A DNA stretch of 64,000 nucleotides from JAVBTT01 sp031556035 (GTDB taxonomy: Bacteria; Bacillota; Clostridia; Oscillospirales; UBA929). The translations under genes were made by a program, and so were the position numbers. A model generated the notes under the pieces. It did no database searches. It was not told the DNA's origin and was given only the letters and a program-made list of their open reading frames with translations. Shown here in pieces: positions 58,101 to 64,000 of this stretch (the stretch's first letter is position 1; the number at the start of each line of letters is the position of its first letter). The stretch is from NCBI GenBank assembly GCA_031556035.1, contig JAVBTT010000020.1, forward strand, positions 1-64,000, in the 5' to 3' direction.

Positions 58101-59716
58101 ATCCCCGCCTGCTTTACAACCTGCCGGACAGCCTCCTTGCCTACTGCTTTTCCGGCACTGTTCGCAAGCCTGAACAGATTGTCTATCGGGAGCTTTTCCG
58201 TTATTGCCTCAATAGCGCCGGTCGCCGTGCCCGAGGCAAGCGCCCTGCCCGGGCTCGCGCCGCGCTCCAGGGCGCTCACCGTCCCCTGTCCCGCCGCCTG
58301 CGCCCCGATCATCGCCAGCGCCCCGGCGGGGCCCAGGGGCAGGGCAGCCGCGTTGCTGGCCATGGAGTACCCCACGTTGCCCAAAAACTGCCCCCACTCC
58401 GGCAGCGGCGCCAGCGTCTGCCCCTGCGCGGCTCCGGCGAGGCGGGCCGTAGCAACGGCCCCGCTGTTTATGTCCGTGGGCCTGTATCCCCCTGTCACCG
58501 CGTTGGAGACCGCCCTGCCCGCGTTCTGTATATAGGCGGCGGCGTTCGCGGGCCCGGCCAGCAGGGGAAACACCGCCTTCAGCGCGGGCGGCGCCTCCGT
58601 CATTTTTTCATGGCTCAGGTTGTACTGACGTTCCTCCAGCAGCGGCCTCAACAGCTCAAGGTACTCCTCGACCCCGTCATACTTCCCCTTGCCCGCCAAA
58701 TAAAGAAGGTCGCTCCGCTCGTCCGCGCTCAGCCGCTCCAATATCGCGTAACGGCTCCTTCCCCCTCCTGACAGCGCCCCCAGCTCCTGCCCGGCTCGGA
58801 AGTTGCTGTCAACGAGGTATTTGGCGATAGCCTCCCCCTCTCCGGTAACAAGCCCGGAGAATCTTGCGCTCTCCCTTTCCCCGGAGCGCAGCTTGTCGAT
58901 CGCCTCGTTTTTTCTCCGCTGAAACTCCTCCGTCCCCTGTCTCAGCGGCCCGGACGATACGGCGGTCTCCGGCCCCTTTTCCGCGCGCCGCACTGTATCC
59001 ATATAGTCAGGCAAGCTGCGCATGGACTGGTACGCCTTGCGCCTGCTCTCCTGCCCCGCGAGATACGCCTCCGTCCTGCGCCCGTCCTCCGCGTCCGCCG
59101 CCTTTTTCATCTCCAATAAGCGCCCCGCCGCTCCCTCAAGCGTCGGGGCCGTCCGGTTCGCCATCCGGGGAAAGCTCTCAGATGGGCTTTTAATACCGAC
59201 CGCGCTTTTAAGGCTTTCCAGCGCGGGTTTTCTCGGTGCGCCGAGCGTCAGCGCGGAGACGTCCGGCGCTGTGATCCGCGCCGCGCCTTGGCGCCATCTC
59301 TCCGCGCTTTCGCGCAGGGTTTGCGCTCGCTCGCGAGCTACGGGTGCGCTCGCGTCGCCGCGTGCCTGTTTGTAGCTCTCAATTAGCTCTGGGTAGGATG
59401 TTTTCGCTTTTCCCTCCCCCCGTGCAAACCTGTCCTCTGTTACAACAGGGCCTCTCCCGGCGGGTACTGTCGGCCTGGGCAGCGCGGCGGCCGGCGCCGC
59501 CGTTTTTCCCGCCATGCCGGGCAGCGCCGGCCTCTGGTCATAAACGCTCAAGGCCCTCGACGAAATGTCGAAGGCCTGAAGGGGCGCCGCTGTCGTCTGG
59601 GGCGTATTCCCCTTTGCCCGCTCCTGCAGGTAACTCAGATAGCTCCTGTTCGCCGGCGGGAGTTTTTCCTCCTCCCGCTCTTTTATGCGCCGCTGCATAT
59701 CCGAAAGGATGCTCAC
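52103..59716 (-). CDS. Giant polyvalent phage protein (MuF-C-like, zinc protease-like, LPD38-like domains)
   Basis: 2537 residues from GTG 59716 (GAGGAGGGG upstream). N-terminal 400 residues are charged and low complexity. Gly/Ala-rich hydrophobic segments lie at about 440-480 and 610-640. A domain at about 690-850 (YFHFGSPSDALKSIGVPDKGI, VVITQSRSIPNSIVLFGEL) resembles the MuF C-terminal BECR-fold nuclease domain. HELTH at 938-942 is a zinc-protease motif. Long coiled regions follow. A segment at about 1770-2005 (NMVAVNPASWLTNFIPLTQ, NPVSNLFNQFQLEVNNQ) resembles the large polyvalent-protein-associated domain LPD38. At 2195-2390 there are three or more tandem helical repeats of about 65 residues (ALYRVFSGLKDAEKDAAKR). 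Such proteins are thought to be injected with phage DNA. Confidence 0.75.
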   Translation of the reverse strand: MSILSDMQRRIKEREEEKLPPANRSYLSYLQERAKGNTPQTTAAPLQAFDISSRALSVYDQRPALPGMAGKTAAPAAALPRPTVPAGRGPVVTEDRFARGEGKAKTSYPELIESYKQARGDASAPVARERAQTLRESAERWRQGAARITAPDVSALTLGAPRKPALESLKSAVGIKSPSESFPRMANRTAPTLEGAAGRLLEMKKAADAEDGRRTEAYLAGQESRRKAYQSMRSLPDYMDTVRRAEKGPETAVSSGPLRQGTEEFQRRKNEAIDKLRSGERESARFSGLVTGEGEAIAKYLVDSNFRAGQELGALSGGGRSRYAILERLSADERSDLLYLAGKGKYDGVEEYLELLRPLLEERQYNLSHEKMTEAPPALKAVFPLLAGPANAAAYIQNAGRAVSNAVTGGYRPTDINSGAVATARLAGAAQGQTLAPLPEWGQFLGNVGYSMASNAAALPLGPAGALAMIGAQAAGQGTVSALERGASPGRALASGTATGAIEAITEKLPIDNLFRLANSAGKAVGKEAVRQVVKQAGIEATEELVSEIAGTLSDIAIMGDRSEYWQTVNSLMAQGMSRDDAKKSANRQFFVTQPLLSAAGGGLSGGIFGAGGTIIGNKRAGKSIQGQPPASFANEGGLKDTQITSGMVAANQEAGDASSFSVGAQTPPDAQYSINPDFKRQFDEWDKKSTGGYFHFGSPSDALKSIGVPDKGIYMPKSKILQAMNPKSEHHHPEMSLELFRQLPDMIENPVVITQSRSIPNSIVLFGELYSTDGRPVMASMHLNAAGRGTQIDKVNVVTSAYARTELDNYIKSSDILYLATNKERTANWFQARRLQLPVGETEGGSINKVALLDEKVKGVYSPQDDRKFKTSMELAFEQAKQKQITPELYKAAALGRNLGRRVEVAELPAGHNGMFKDGVIYLNKNSPAPALTTLAHELTHSIEGSVHYSELNNLLLGKNGLGAILEQSGMTMADMTGSLVSDYAEAGIDLSEADAQRELAARYVEEKLLTDEAAIKGLIKTNRNLAQRIFDWIGNAWRRLTGSSERRMLAKAYNLYSKALHETDGRVSPVITVPEGEDGFIYGDSQSAAAGNKGNAGQYRAVRQGLENESLEQFIRRLAEKKQSERSVSAQTKEQRVQSRAENGLAKDVAEILSVPGSARQDILKPIAGQIAAEYLKNGEISEVAGKRLFESAYEAGRVINDDFYNTFKPIRDYLREQPLRISEADRAAITDFADFRKRNFGKVRIVNEGGLPVDVAYMELSERYPAFFPEDIAHPADQLYQIAEVADMIKKTEETLDTYHGKYAREFKEAAQREFDKALGRFAGEMEQIRKYKANQTEGEAGRPEAPEEISASELMKIGEQMNELRKVRDRVVASTLLSDADNAYVDMMLKKGLRIEDVPEHLNREGIRRVYEAKKAVQDAEAPIARYNARRKEFLRNQARDALAESNAWKDKRTGVQYQRETMERNIYDIVRDADGNPDDVRAKKIIETYFEPVHISEAERTKMRNAYRDRVRALNLSEKAAAGNTVSEAYAVQFLGEVNYIIDMMEKSNGRVTSRDGGSLEEWKAAKNQFFSENPNLDLNKINSAIDEFRKIYDELFARMNEARVRNGYAPVEYRKGYFPHFTENAGDQLLGQMAQALGIDANVDALPTSIAGITQTFKPGIRWDPHTLRRTGNATEYNAVKGFDKYIEGISDIVHHTDDIQRLRVLAEEIRYMHSPEAVRERVDQVRANEGRSVEDKERDIKDIFEKNNPYALSNFVNELEEYTNLLANKKSFKDRGWERDWNRGIYRLGRTLENRVAANMVAVNPASWLTNFIPLTQGWAGLKTNNLLTGMWDTLRAYRTDDGFAGESVFLTNRRGSDPVSMTASQKLSQKLSQPMTWIDTFVADSLVRARTRENTQKGMTQQQAIREADAWTAGIMADRSKGSTPTRFAAKNPVSNLFNQFQLEVNNQLSYLMKDIPRDKRDKGVAALAAALFKFMIGAFLYNELYERLIGRRAALDPIGLLKEAAEDVRDEGVTAAGINFAKNVAEDMPFIGGVLGGGRVPISSALPDVERLWKAGSGLVTGEMPAKKALSTLGSELIKPSAYIVPPFGGGALKKAGEAAGALSRGGDYTVDAQGRDILRYPVERDIKTGAKAVIFGKTSTEGGRKWVNSGFKNYSASETDAYQEAFKAGAIPREVMSALDRMKAVEKGADKRRALKMSLMTDEARAIIYKNVLADNAERDNGKLNEREKFEKFVSDGMDTGALYRVFSGLKDAEKDAAKRTVLKNASLTDAQKAKVYIEMLADDSKTEDGKLNERMKMEHMTRAGADPAELYRVFSGVKGLGKQSERREVLIKSKLPERQKKVAYELLVSDEHGEKITALTGAGLSFDQFLKIYNEYSRIGNKELKPKEQATEFAHYLDSLRLAPEQWGAVSDQFKYFQMNPADPQGYRLDLMSESAQKRFATAQTAGYTEDEYVELYPLYTQQKKKDEIIADALDWGLTRREAEALWTIIKGQEKEDSGKPTLTKRTLVKTELPKPALVKPKLPGR

Positions 59717-59743
59717 ACGCGCCCCTCCTCGTTAAGTTTTTTG

Positions 59744-59778
59744 CCTCCCTCATCGAGGGAGGGGACCGCTTCAGCGGT
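59744..59778. repeat. Intergenic palindromic repeat unit
   Basis: CCTCCCTC-ATC-GAGGGAGG (59744-59762) followed by ACCGCT-TC-AGCGGT (59765-59778). Units of this composition are, from memory, common in intergenic gaps of gut Oscillospirales-type genomes. It fills the 74-base gap between the two phage genes. Confidence 0.5.
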
Positions 59779-59790
59779 GGAAGGAGTTTA

Positions 59791-61197
59791 TCACCCCGGC
59801 GGAACCGTGACGTTCTTTTTGCCGGCCCGCGAGTTGTCAGCCCTGGCAAAAGTGATTTTGCCGTTATTTTCAGTGGCGATTACCTGCCCGCTCTCCACAA
59901 GCTGCTCCAGCCTCTCCCGGCTGACGGGGCCGTAGCCAAGCGCGTTGACGCTGGCCATGTCAACGCCGCTCCAGTCGTCGCCCTGCGCCTGAGCGCCGCC
60001 GGTGCCGCCCAGGGCGTCGGAAAGCCCGTTGATGTATAGTATCTGATCCATCGTGTAGCCCGGGTACGCGGCGGCTATCGCCTCAAGAATCCACGGGTCG
60101 CGGGAACCGGCTGCATAGAGCAGCAGCGCGTTTTCCGCCTGCTGCTGGACGGCTTTTGTCGCCGATGAGGAGGTTCCTCCGCTCCCTTTCGCCTTGGCAG
60201 CCGTCGAGGCGAGCTGCGTGTTCCACTGCCGCTTGGCCTCGGCGGAGTCTATGCCCATCCCCTCCAGCAGCGTAAAGTCCCCGTACGTGGCGGCCAGCAC
60301 CGCCTGCTGGTACTTTTGGTTGTACTCGTCCTGAGTCATCTGGTAATTGAGCTCGTTTCGGTAGCGGTCGTCCCCGACGACGTCCCTCTGCCGCTGGTAG
60401 TCGAAGTTTCGCATGTTCCACTGCTCGGCTCGGGTGTCCTGAAGCGCCTGATAGTCCAGATTTGTCTTGTTCCAGTGGTCATCCCGGGCGTAAGCGTTGG
60501 CCTGATTCGCGTAAGCGTTCCAGGCGCTCATCGCGTCCCGGCCGAGCTCCGCCTGATACTGCGCCAGCTGCGCGTCCCCCTGGAGCCGCGCGTTCTGTAT
60601 CTCGCTGTCCAGGCCGTACAACGCGCTTACCCGGTTGTCGGCGATCTCCCCCTGCCGGTTCTGGAGGCCGGCCTCCAGCCCTATCCTGTGGCTGTCCGCC
60701 ATGCCCCCGGAGTAGCCGGCGGCGCTGAGCTGCTGGGGAAGCTTGTTTTCGGACTGCCTGTATGAGACGTACGCCTCCCGGGCCAGCTTGTCCGAGTCGG
60801 CGTTGATACCCCGCCTGCGATCCTCCAGCGCGTTGACCGAGGCCTGCGTTCGCGCGTCGATCGAGTTTTTTGCCGCGTCGTAGCTCTGCCCGTAGCCGCT
60901 CTGTCCGTAGAAATCGTCATAGCCCGAGTAGCTGAACGGCATGCTGTAGTTTCCGTACGCGGAGGCGGTGTTTCCGTAAGCGAGGGCGGAGGGGATGTAG
61001 TCGCTGCCGTCCGAGCCGCCGGAATAGCCCGCCTGCGCGCGCACGGCCTCCGCGCCCCTGTGGGCGGCGTCCATGCCCGCGCTGTCCCCGGTCGCTTTGG
61101 CCGCGTTGTACTTGCGGCCCCACTCCTCCGCCGCCGCCTTCTGGGCGGCGGTGAGGCTGTTGTCGTAGTGATATCCCAATGATTTGTAAGTCGCCAC
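59791..61197 (-). CDS. Repetitive virion-like protein of unknown function
   Basis: 468 residues from GTG 61197, behind GGAGGGG. Longer frames lack a site. Rich in Ala, Gln, Tyr, Gly and Asp. A Tyr/Gly/Ser-rich section (GYDDFYGQSGYGQSYD) precedes long amphipathic helices with Gln/Ala heptads (EIQNARLQGDAQLAQYQAEL, DHWNKTNLDYQALQDTRAEQ). No membrane helix or enzyme motif. The composition is typical of phage internal virion or tail-tip proteins in clostridial phages. It sits between the holins and the giant protein, all on the minus strand. Confidence 0.6.
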   Translation of the reverse strand: MATYKSLGYHYDNSLTAAQKAAAEEWGRKYNAAKATGDSAGMDAAHRGAEAVRAQAGYSGGSDGSDYIPSALAYGNTASAYGNYSMPFSYSGYDDFYGQSGYGQSYDAAKNSIDARTQASVNALEDRRRGINADSDKLAREAYVSYRQSENKLPQQLSAAGYSGGMADSHRIGLEAGLQNRQGEIADNRVSALYGLDSEIQNARLQGDAQLAQYQAELGRDAMSAWNAYANQANAYARDDHWNKTNLDYQALQDTRAEQWNMRNFDYQRQRDVVGDDRYRNELNYQMTQDEYNQKYQQAVLAATYGDFTLLEGMGIDSAEAKRQWNTQLASTAAKAKGSGGTSSSATKAVQQQAENALLLYAAGSRDPWILEAIAAAYPGYTMDQILYINGLSDALGGTGGAQAQGDDWSGVDMASVNALGYGPVSRERLEQLVESGQVIATENNGKITFARADNSRAGKKNVTVPPG

Positions 61198-61253
61198 GCG
61201 GCTCCCCTCCGTCATTAAAATTGAATGCCGCCCGGCGGGCGGCATTCTTGTTT

Positions 61254-61454
61254 CTACTCCGCCTTGTTCGCAGAATCCGCGATGCCCTCGGCAAGCATGT
61301 ACACCGCGCACGCGCCGACGGCGGAGATGATGCCCACCACCCGCTCCTGCGTGCCGGGGTCGGCGCCGAAGGCCACCAGCACGGCCACCACGAACGCGGC
61401 AACCAGCGTCCAGAACTTGCGGGAGCTGAGTTTGCGTTTCCAGTCAATTTTCAT
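61254..61454 (-). CDS. Small holin (phi-LC3-like)
   Basis: 66 residues. The start MKIDWKRKLSSRKFW is the hallmark of phi-LC3-type holins, followed by two membrane helices (about 16-31 and 38-57) and a short charged tail. It would form lesions in the membrane that release the endolysin. Located just after a second, larger holin gene and an endolysin gene. Confidence 0.75.
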   Translation of the reverse strand: MKIDWKRKLSSRKFWTLVAAFVVAVLVAFGADPGTQERVVGIISAVGACAVYMLAEGIADSANKAE

Positions 61455-61543
61455 GGTTATTTACCCCTTTCGTTCTCAATATGGCGTGTTTCGTTCTTGC
61501 AGGGGCCGACGCCCTCGGCGGCCCGCGTTTCCGCACCATGTAG

Positions 61544-61700
61544 GGGCGATTCTCAATCGCCCGCCGTACTTGCCCCCGTCCCCCCTGCCCCTCTTCGCGG
61601 CTGTCATGCGGGCGTTCCCGCACTTCGCCCGCGGCGGTGGGGGATTCCGCCCCCCGGCTCCCTCCCCGAGGGAGCTGTCGCCGCGGCGTCTGAGGGAGCT
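61544..61700. repeat. Block of intergenic palindromic repeats between the two holin genes
   Basis: GGGCGATT-CTC-AATCGCCC (61544-61562), then GCTCCCTC (61657) with GAGGGAGC (to 61675) and a second GAGGGAGCT at 61692-61700 that runs into the holin stop codon. Otherwise the 244-base gap 61455-61698 holds no gene. Confidence 0.55.
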
Positions 61701-62103
61701 ACCCCCCGGGAGGTTTGTTCTCCCCCTTCAGCTGGGCCAGCATGTCCTTCAGCTTTTGCGGGCAACGCAGGCCCAGCCGGGCGTAGTTCTCCAGTATGCT
61801 CAGGCCCTCATTGGCGAGGTAGAAGAAGATCACGGCCCCGCGCAGCGCAGCCGTCCCGCCGAAGATATGCACGTCCAGCAGGTTTGCCAGCCCCACCAGC
61901 GAGAAGATCAGCATCTTTTTCACAAGCCCCCAGAACCCCGCCTCGGAACTCAGCTTTTTTTCGCGCCCTGCGGCCAGTATCCCGGTTATGTAGTCAATGA
62001 CCACCGCGGCGAGAAGCGCGATCAGGAGACCGTCCAGCCCCCCCAGAAATGCGCCGAGCAGGGCGCCAAGCCCCGCGAATGCCGCGCTTATCCTGTGTTC
62101 CAT
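61699..62103 (-). CDS. Phage holin of the TcdE/holin-4-1 family
   Basis: 134 residues from ATG 62103. The longer upstream frame is an out-of-context extension through the endolysin gene. Three hydrophobic segments (about 7-25, 28-48, 70-88) and family blocks VVIDYITGILAAGREKKLSS, GFWGLVKKMLIFSLVGLAN and LANEGLSILENYARLGLRCP. It permits endolysin access to the wall. Starts two bases after the endolysin stop. Confidence 0.88.
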   Translation of the reverse strand: MEHRISAAFAGLGALLGAFLGGLDGLLIALLAAVVIDYITGILAAGREKKLSSEAGFWGLVKKMLIFSLVGLANLLDVHIFGGTAALRGAVIFFYLANEGLSILENYARLGLRCPQKLKDMLAQLKGENKPPGG

Positions 62104-62105
62104 CG

Positions 62106-63494
62106 TCAGCCCCCTATCTTCAAATGCGCGTTGTCCATCATGGCCTTTATGTTTGCCCTGCTCGGGGTGAGGCTCCCGGTCAGCACGCCCAGCCAGTGGG
62201 CCCGGTCGGTGATTATGCCGTCCGTGAGCGCGTTGTCCACCGTGAGCTCCTCCGGCGTCTTGGGCGCCGTCGCCGTTGCCGGCGGCTCCAGCACAGACCA
62301 TGTCTTGTATCCGATGATCCCGTCCGTGCCCAGCCCTTTGCCCCTCTGGAGCGTCCTGACTGCCGCATCGGTGTTTGTCCCGAGGTCGCCGTCCTCCACC
62401 AGCCCCGCGCCGGTCAGCGCGTTGAGCCGTTTTTGAGCAAATGTGACGTCAGCCCCCTTGCTCCCCTTGCGGAGGGTTGGACGGATCACCCCGCCGTACT
62501 CGGCGATAAGGTTGGCCTGGACGCGTCCGGAGCGGTAGCCGCTTAGAACTCCCCCCGCCGCTAAGAAGCAGGAGCCGCCGCCGTCCATGTTTATTGCGTA
62601 CTCCGCCCCCATCGCGAGAAGCGTCTGCTGCAGCTTGTCCAGCGTGCACGCCGGGAAGCAGTCTGTGAAAATGTTGCCGCTGATCTGGTAAACGACGGTT
62701 CGGTCGTGCGGCGAGTCGCACACATACGGGTCCTGTCTTGCGAAGTCCGCGAGGGATAGAGCCCGCCTGTCCCAGATCAGCCCCGGGTGCCCGGTGACGT
62801 GATCCCTCCATGCGCCGTCACTGTACGGCCTTCCGAAGCAGGCGGTTCCGTCCGGCCTTATGCCGAAGCCCACCCCCTGCCCGGCGTCGTGGATGACCTT
62901 CCCGTCACAGATCACCGTGCCGACGGGGGCCCCGCCATGCAGCATTGAGCCGTTGATCAGGCGCGTCGGCTTCACGCTCTGTTCGCCCAGCCACTGGGCC
63001 GCCGTCTTTTTGCCGTCCAGGTCGATGATTTTATATGTCGGTGACATCTCTGTCTCCGCCTCCCAGCTCGTTTTGAATTTTTCGGGGGTGCCGTACTGCT
63101 TTCGCAGCGCCGCCACGCTGTTATTGGGCAGATACTCCGCCACCTCCAGGTGCGGCATGTCAGTAAAGCTCTTGAAGTCGCCGCCCCAAAACAGGCCGAT
63201 TGTCTTTGCCAGCGCCCCCACGGCCTTGAAAAACGCCGTGTCGTCGTACTCGTGGCCCTTGACGTTCTTGCAAAAATCAAATGCCACTCCCCAGTTGTGC
63301 GGGCTCAGAGGGTACTTGCAGTTTGTTACGATCCCGCCCGGCGCGGTGCGCCCCTTGGCGTACAGCGCCGTCTGCTCCGCCTCGCTGCGCCAGGTGTCGG
63401 TGATCAGCAGGTTCAGGCCCCGCTCGCGGCACAGCGTTTGGAGGAGTTCCGCCAATTCCCGGGCTTTTGGGTGCAGGTGCTCAAGTCCTCGCAT
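62106..63494 (-). CDS. Three-domain phage lysin: M15 peptidase, phosphodiester glycosidase-like, peptidoglycan-binding
   Basis: 462 residues from ATG 63494 (GGGGGGGCG upstream). The N-terminal M15/VanY-like peptidase has zinc ligands His66 and Asp73 (SPHNWGVAFDF) and His115 (DMPHLEV). The middle (about 135-325) resembles the phosphodiester glycosidase (NAGPA) family, with INGSMLHGG and AINMDGGGSCFL. The third domain (about 345-405) is a PG_binding_1 fold (LRKGSKGADVTFAQKRLNAL, DGIIGYKTW). It would cleave stem peptides. What the NAGPA-like domain adds is unclear. Confidence 0.85.
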   Translation of the reverse strand: MRGLEHLHPKARELAELLQTLCRERGLNLLITDTWRSEAEQTALYAKGRTAPGGIVTNCKYPLSPHNWGVAFDFCKNVKGHEYDDTAFFKAVGALAKTIGLFWGGDFKSFTDMPHLEVAEYLPNNSVAALRKQYGTPEKFKTSWEAETEMSPTYKIIDLDGKKTAAQWLGEQSVKPTRLINGSMLHGGAPVGTVICDGKVIHDAGQGVGFGIRPDGTACFGRPYSDGAWRDHVTGHPGLIWDRRALSLADFARQDPYVCDSPHDRTVVYQISGNIFTDCFPACTLDKLQQTLLAMGAEYAINMDGGGSCFLAAGGVLSGYRSGRVQANLIAEYGGVIRPTLRKGSKGADVTFAQKRLNALTGAGLVEDGDLGTNTDAAVRTLQRGKGLGTDGIIGYKTWSVLEPPATATAPKTPEELTVDNALTDGIITDRAHWLGVLTGSLTPSRANIKAMMDNAHLKIGG

Positions 63495-63507
63495 AGTGTC
63501 GCCCCCC

Positions 63508-63999
63508 CTACAGCACCCGGCGCATGTCGTCCATCGGTCCGACGTATATCTCAAGCTCAAACTCAAAGGGCCCTGTATACGTCGGCATGGGCCAGTTGCT
63601 GGAGCCCAGCGCTATCCCGATGTGCGATATCTTGGTCGTACCGGCGGGTATGAGCTGGGCGGCGGGGGAAGGGCTGGCGCAGGTCGGGCTCCCCGCGACG
63701 TTCCAGTGCGGCGTTCCCGAAGCCTGGTTGCACCACACCCTGGGCAGGACGTGGTTTGTGTACTGCCCCGTTTCCGATATCGTGCCGGATATATTCTTCA
63801 TTTCGACCCTTATGTACTCGCCCGGCGTAAGGGCAATAAGGGTGTCGCTTGCCGCCGCGCCCTGGCTGGCCGGAATAGTCGTCAATCCCGCCAAGCCGTT
63901 TGTGACTTTGCATTGCCTGTCGACGGTTGTGACTGTGCCATTCAGCTTGATACGGTTTCCGGTCACCGTCACCTCCACTCCCGACGTGGTGATTGTGCC
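63508..63999 (-). CDS. Phage structural-type protein (partial, continues beyond the right edge)
   Basis: The frame is open to the window edge, so only the C-terminal 163 residues are seen. Beta-rich, no membrane helix, no Cys-based motif (VTVTGNRIKLNGTVTTVDRQ, ALTPGEYIRVEMKNISGT, GPFEFELEIYVGPMDD). It ends 13 bases before the lysin start. Position and style fit a tail or baseplate-fibre protein, but no family was recognised. Confidence 0.55.
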   Translation of the reverse strand, partial: GTITTSGVEVTVTGNRIKLNGTVTTVDRQCKVTNGLAGLTTIPASQGAAASDTLIALTPGEYIRVEMKNISGTISETGQYTNHVLPRVWCNQASGTPHWNVAGSPTCASPSPAAQLIPAGTTKISHIGIALGSSNWPMPTYTGPFEFELEIYVGPMDDMRRVL

Positions 64000-64000
64000 C

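Noticed and set aside
1..64000. CRISPR array, tRNA or rRNA genes
   Set aside because: No regularly spaced direct repeats and no cloverleaf or rRNA signature were noticed on reading both strands.
51150..64000. Complete prophage with attachment sites
   Set aside because: Only one end is in the window; no integrase and no matching direct repeats could be identified.

Overview
The window looks like a chromosomal segment of a fairly GC-rich anaerobic Bacillota, most likely an uncultured gut-type member of Clostridia. Evidence: consensus sigma-A promoters, strong AGGAGG-type ribosome binding sites with frequent GTG/TTG starts, clostridial M23/G5/LysM and CmpB-type membrane proteins, a c-di-GMP-I riboswitch, and an anaerobic purine (urate) utilisation cluster. 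No tRNA, rRNA or CRISPR array was seen.

Layout. 1-5 kb: lower-GC surface-glycan genes (radical SAM/SPASM protein, FdtB-like sugar aminotransferase, FdtA-like ketoisomerase, GNAT, GT2 glycosyltransferase). 5.2-6.7 kb: a MarR-controlled flavin operon (marR, FMN-bind protein, flavodoxin) behind a perfect promoter embedded in an 18-bp inverted repeat. 6.8-8.3 kb: guaA. 8.9-25.7 kb: mostly envelope and accessory genes (CapA lipoprotein, LysM-G5-M23 protein, TPR/LRR membrane protein, lipoprotein, GNATs, GGDEF protein, CmpB-type membrane protein, secreted M23 protein, PH-like membrane protein, GH35 beta-galactosidase). Within it, at 12.26-12.68 kb, a c-di-GMP-I riboswitch with its own promoter and terminator has no gene behind it on the same strand.

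25.2-41.9 kb (all minus strand) is the anaerobic purine/urate cluster: PAS-HTH regulator, ygeX, ygeY, ygeW, carbamate kinase, ssnA, NCS2 permease, ygfK, xdhD-like molybdenum hydroxylase, hyuA-like hydantoinase. The permease imports purine. XdhD and YgfK do redox chemistry on the ring. SsnA and HyuA open or deaminate the product. YgeY, YgeW and YgeX handle the diaminopropionate/carbamoyl end, and carbamate kinase makes ATP. Almost every intergenic gap in this cluster holds a stem-loop.

42.0-50.1 kb (minus strand) is a compact operon for the whole shikimate pathway plus pheA (aroB-aroA-aroC-aroF-pheA-aroK-aroQ-aroE), followed closely by mocA. Its leader encodes a 31-residue peptide with four Tyr and four Phe, followed by a terminator-like hairpin and a candidate antiterminator: a classic attenuation layout. 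50.3-52.05 kb holds a Cys-rich unknown protein and an HTH-tailed protein with its own promoter.

52.1-64.0 kb is the end of a prophage or phage-derived element (minus strand): a structural protein running off the window, a three-domain endolysin, two holins, a repetitive virion-like protein and a 2537-residue polyvalent protein. No integrase or attachment site is visible, so the element's other boundary lies outside the window.
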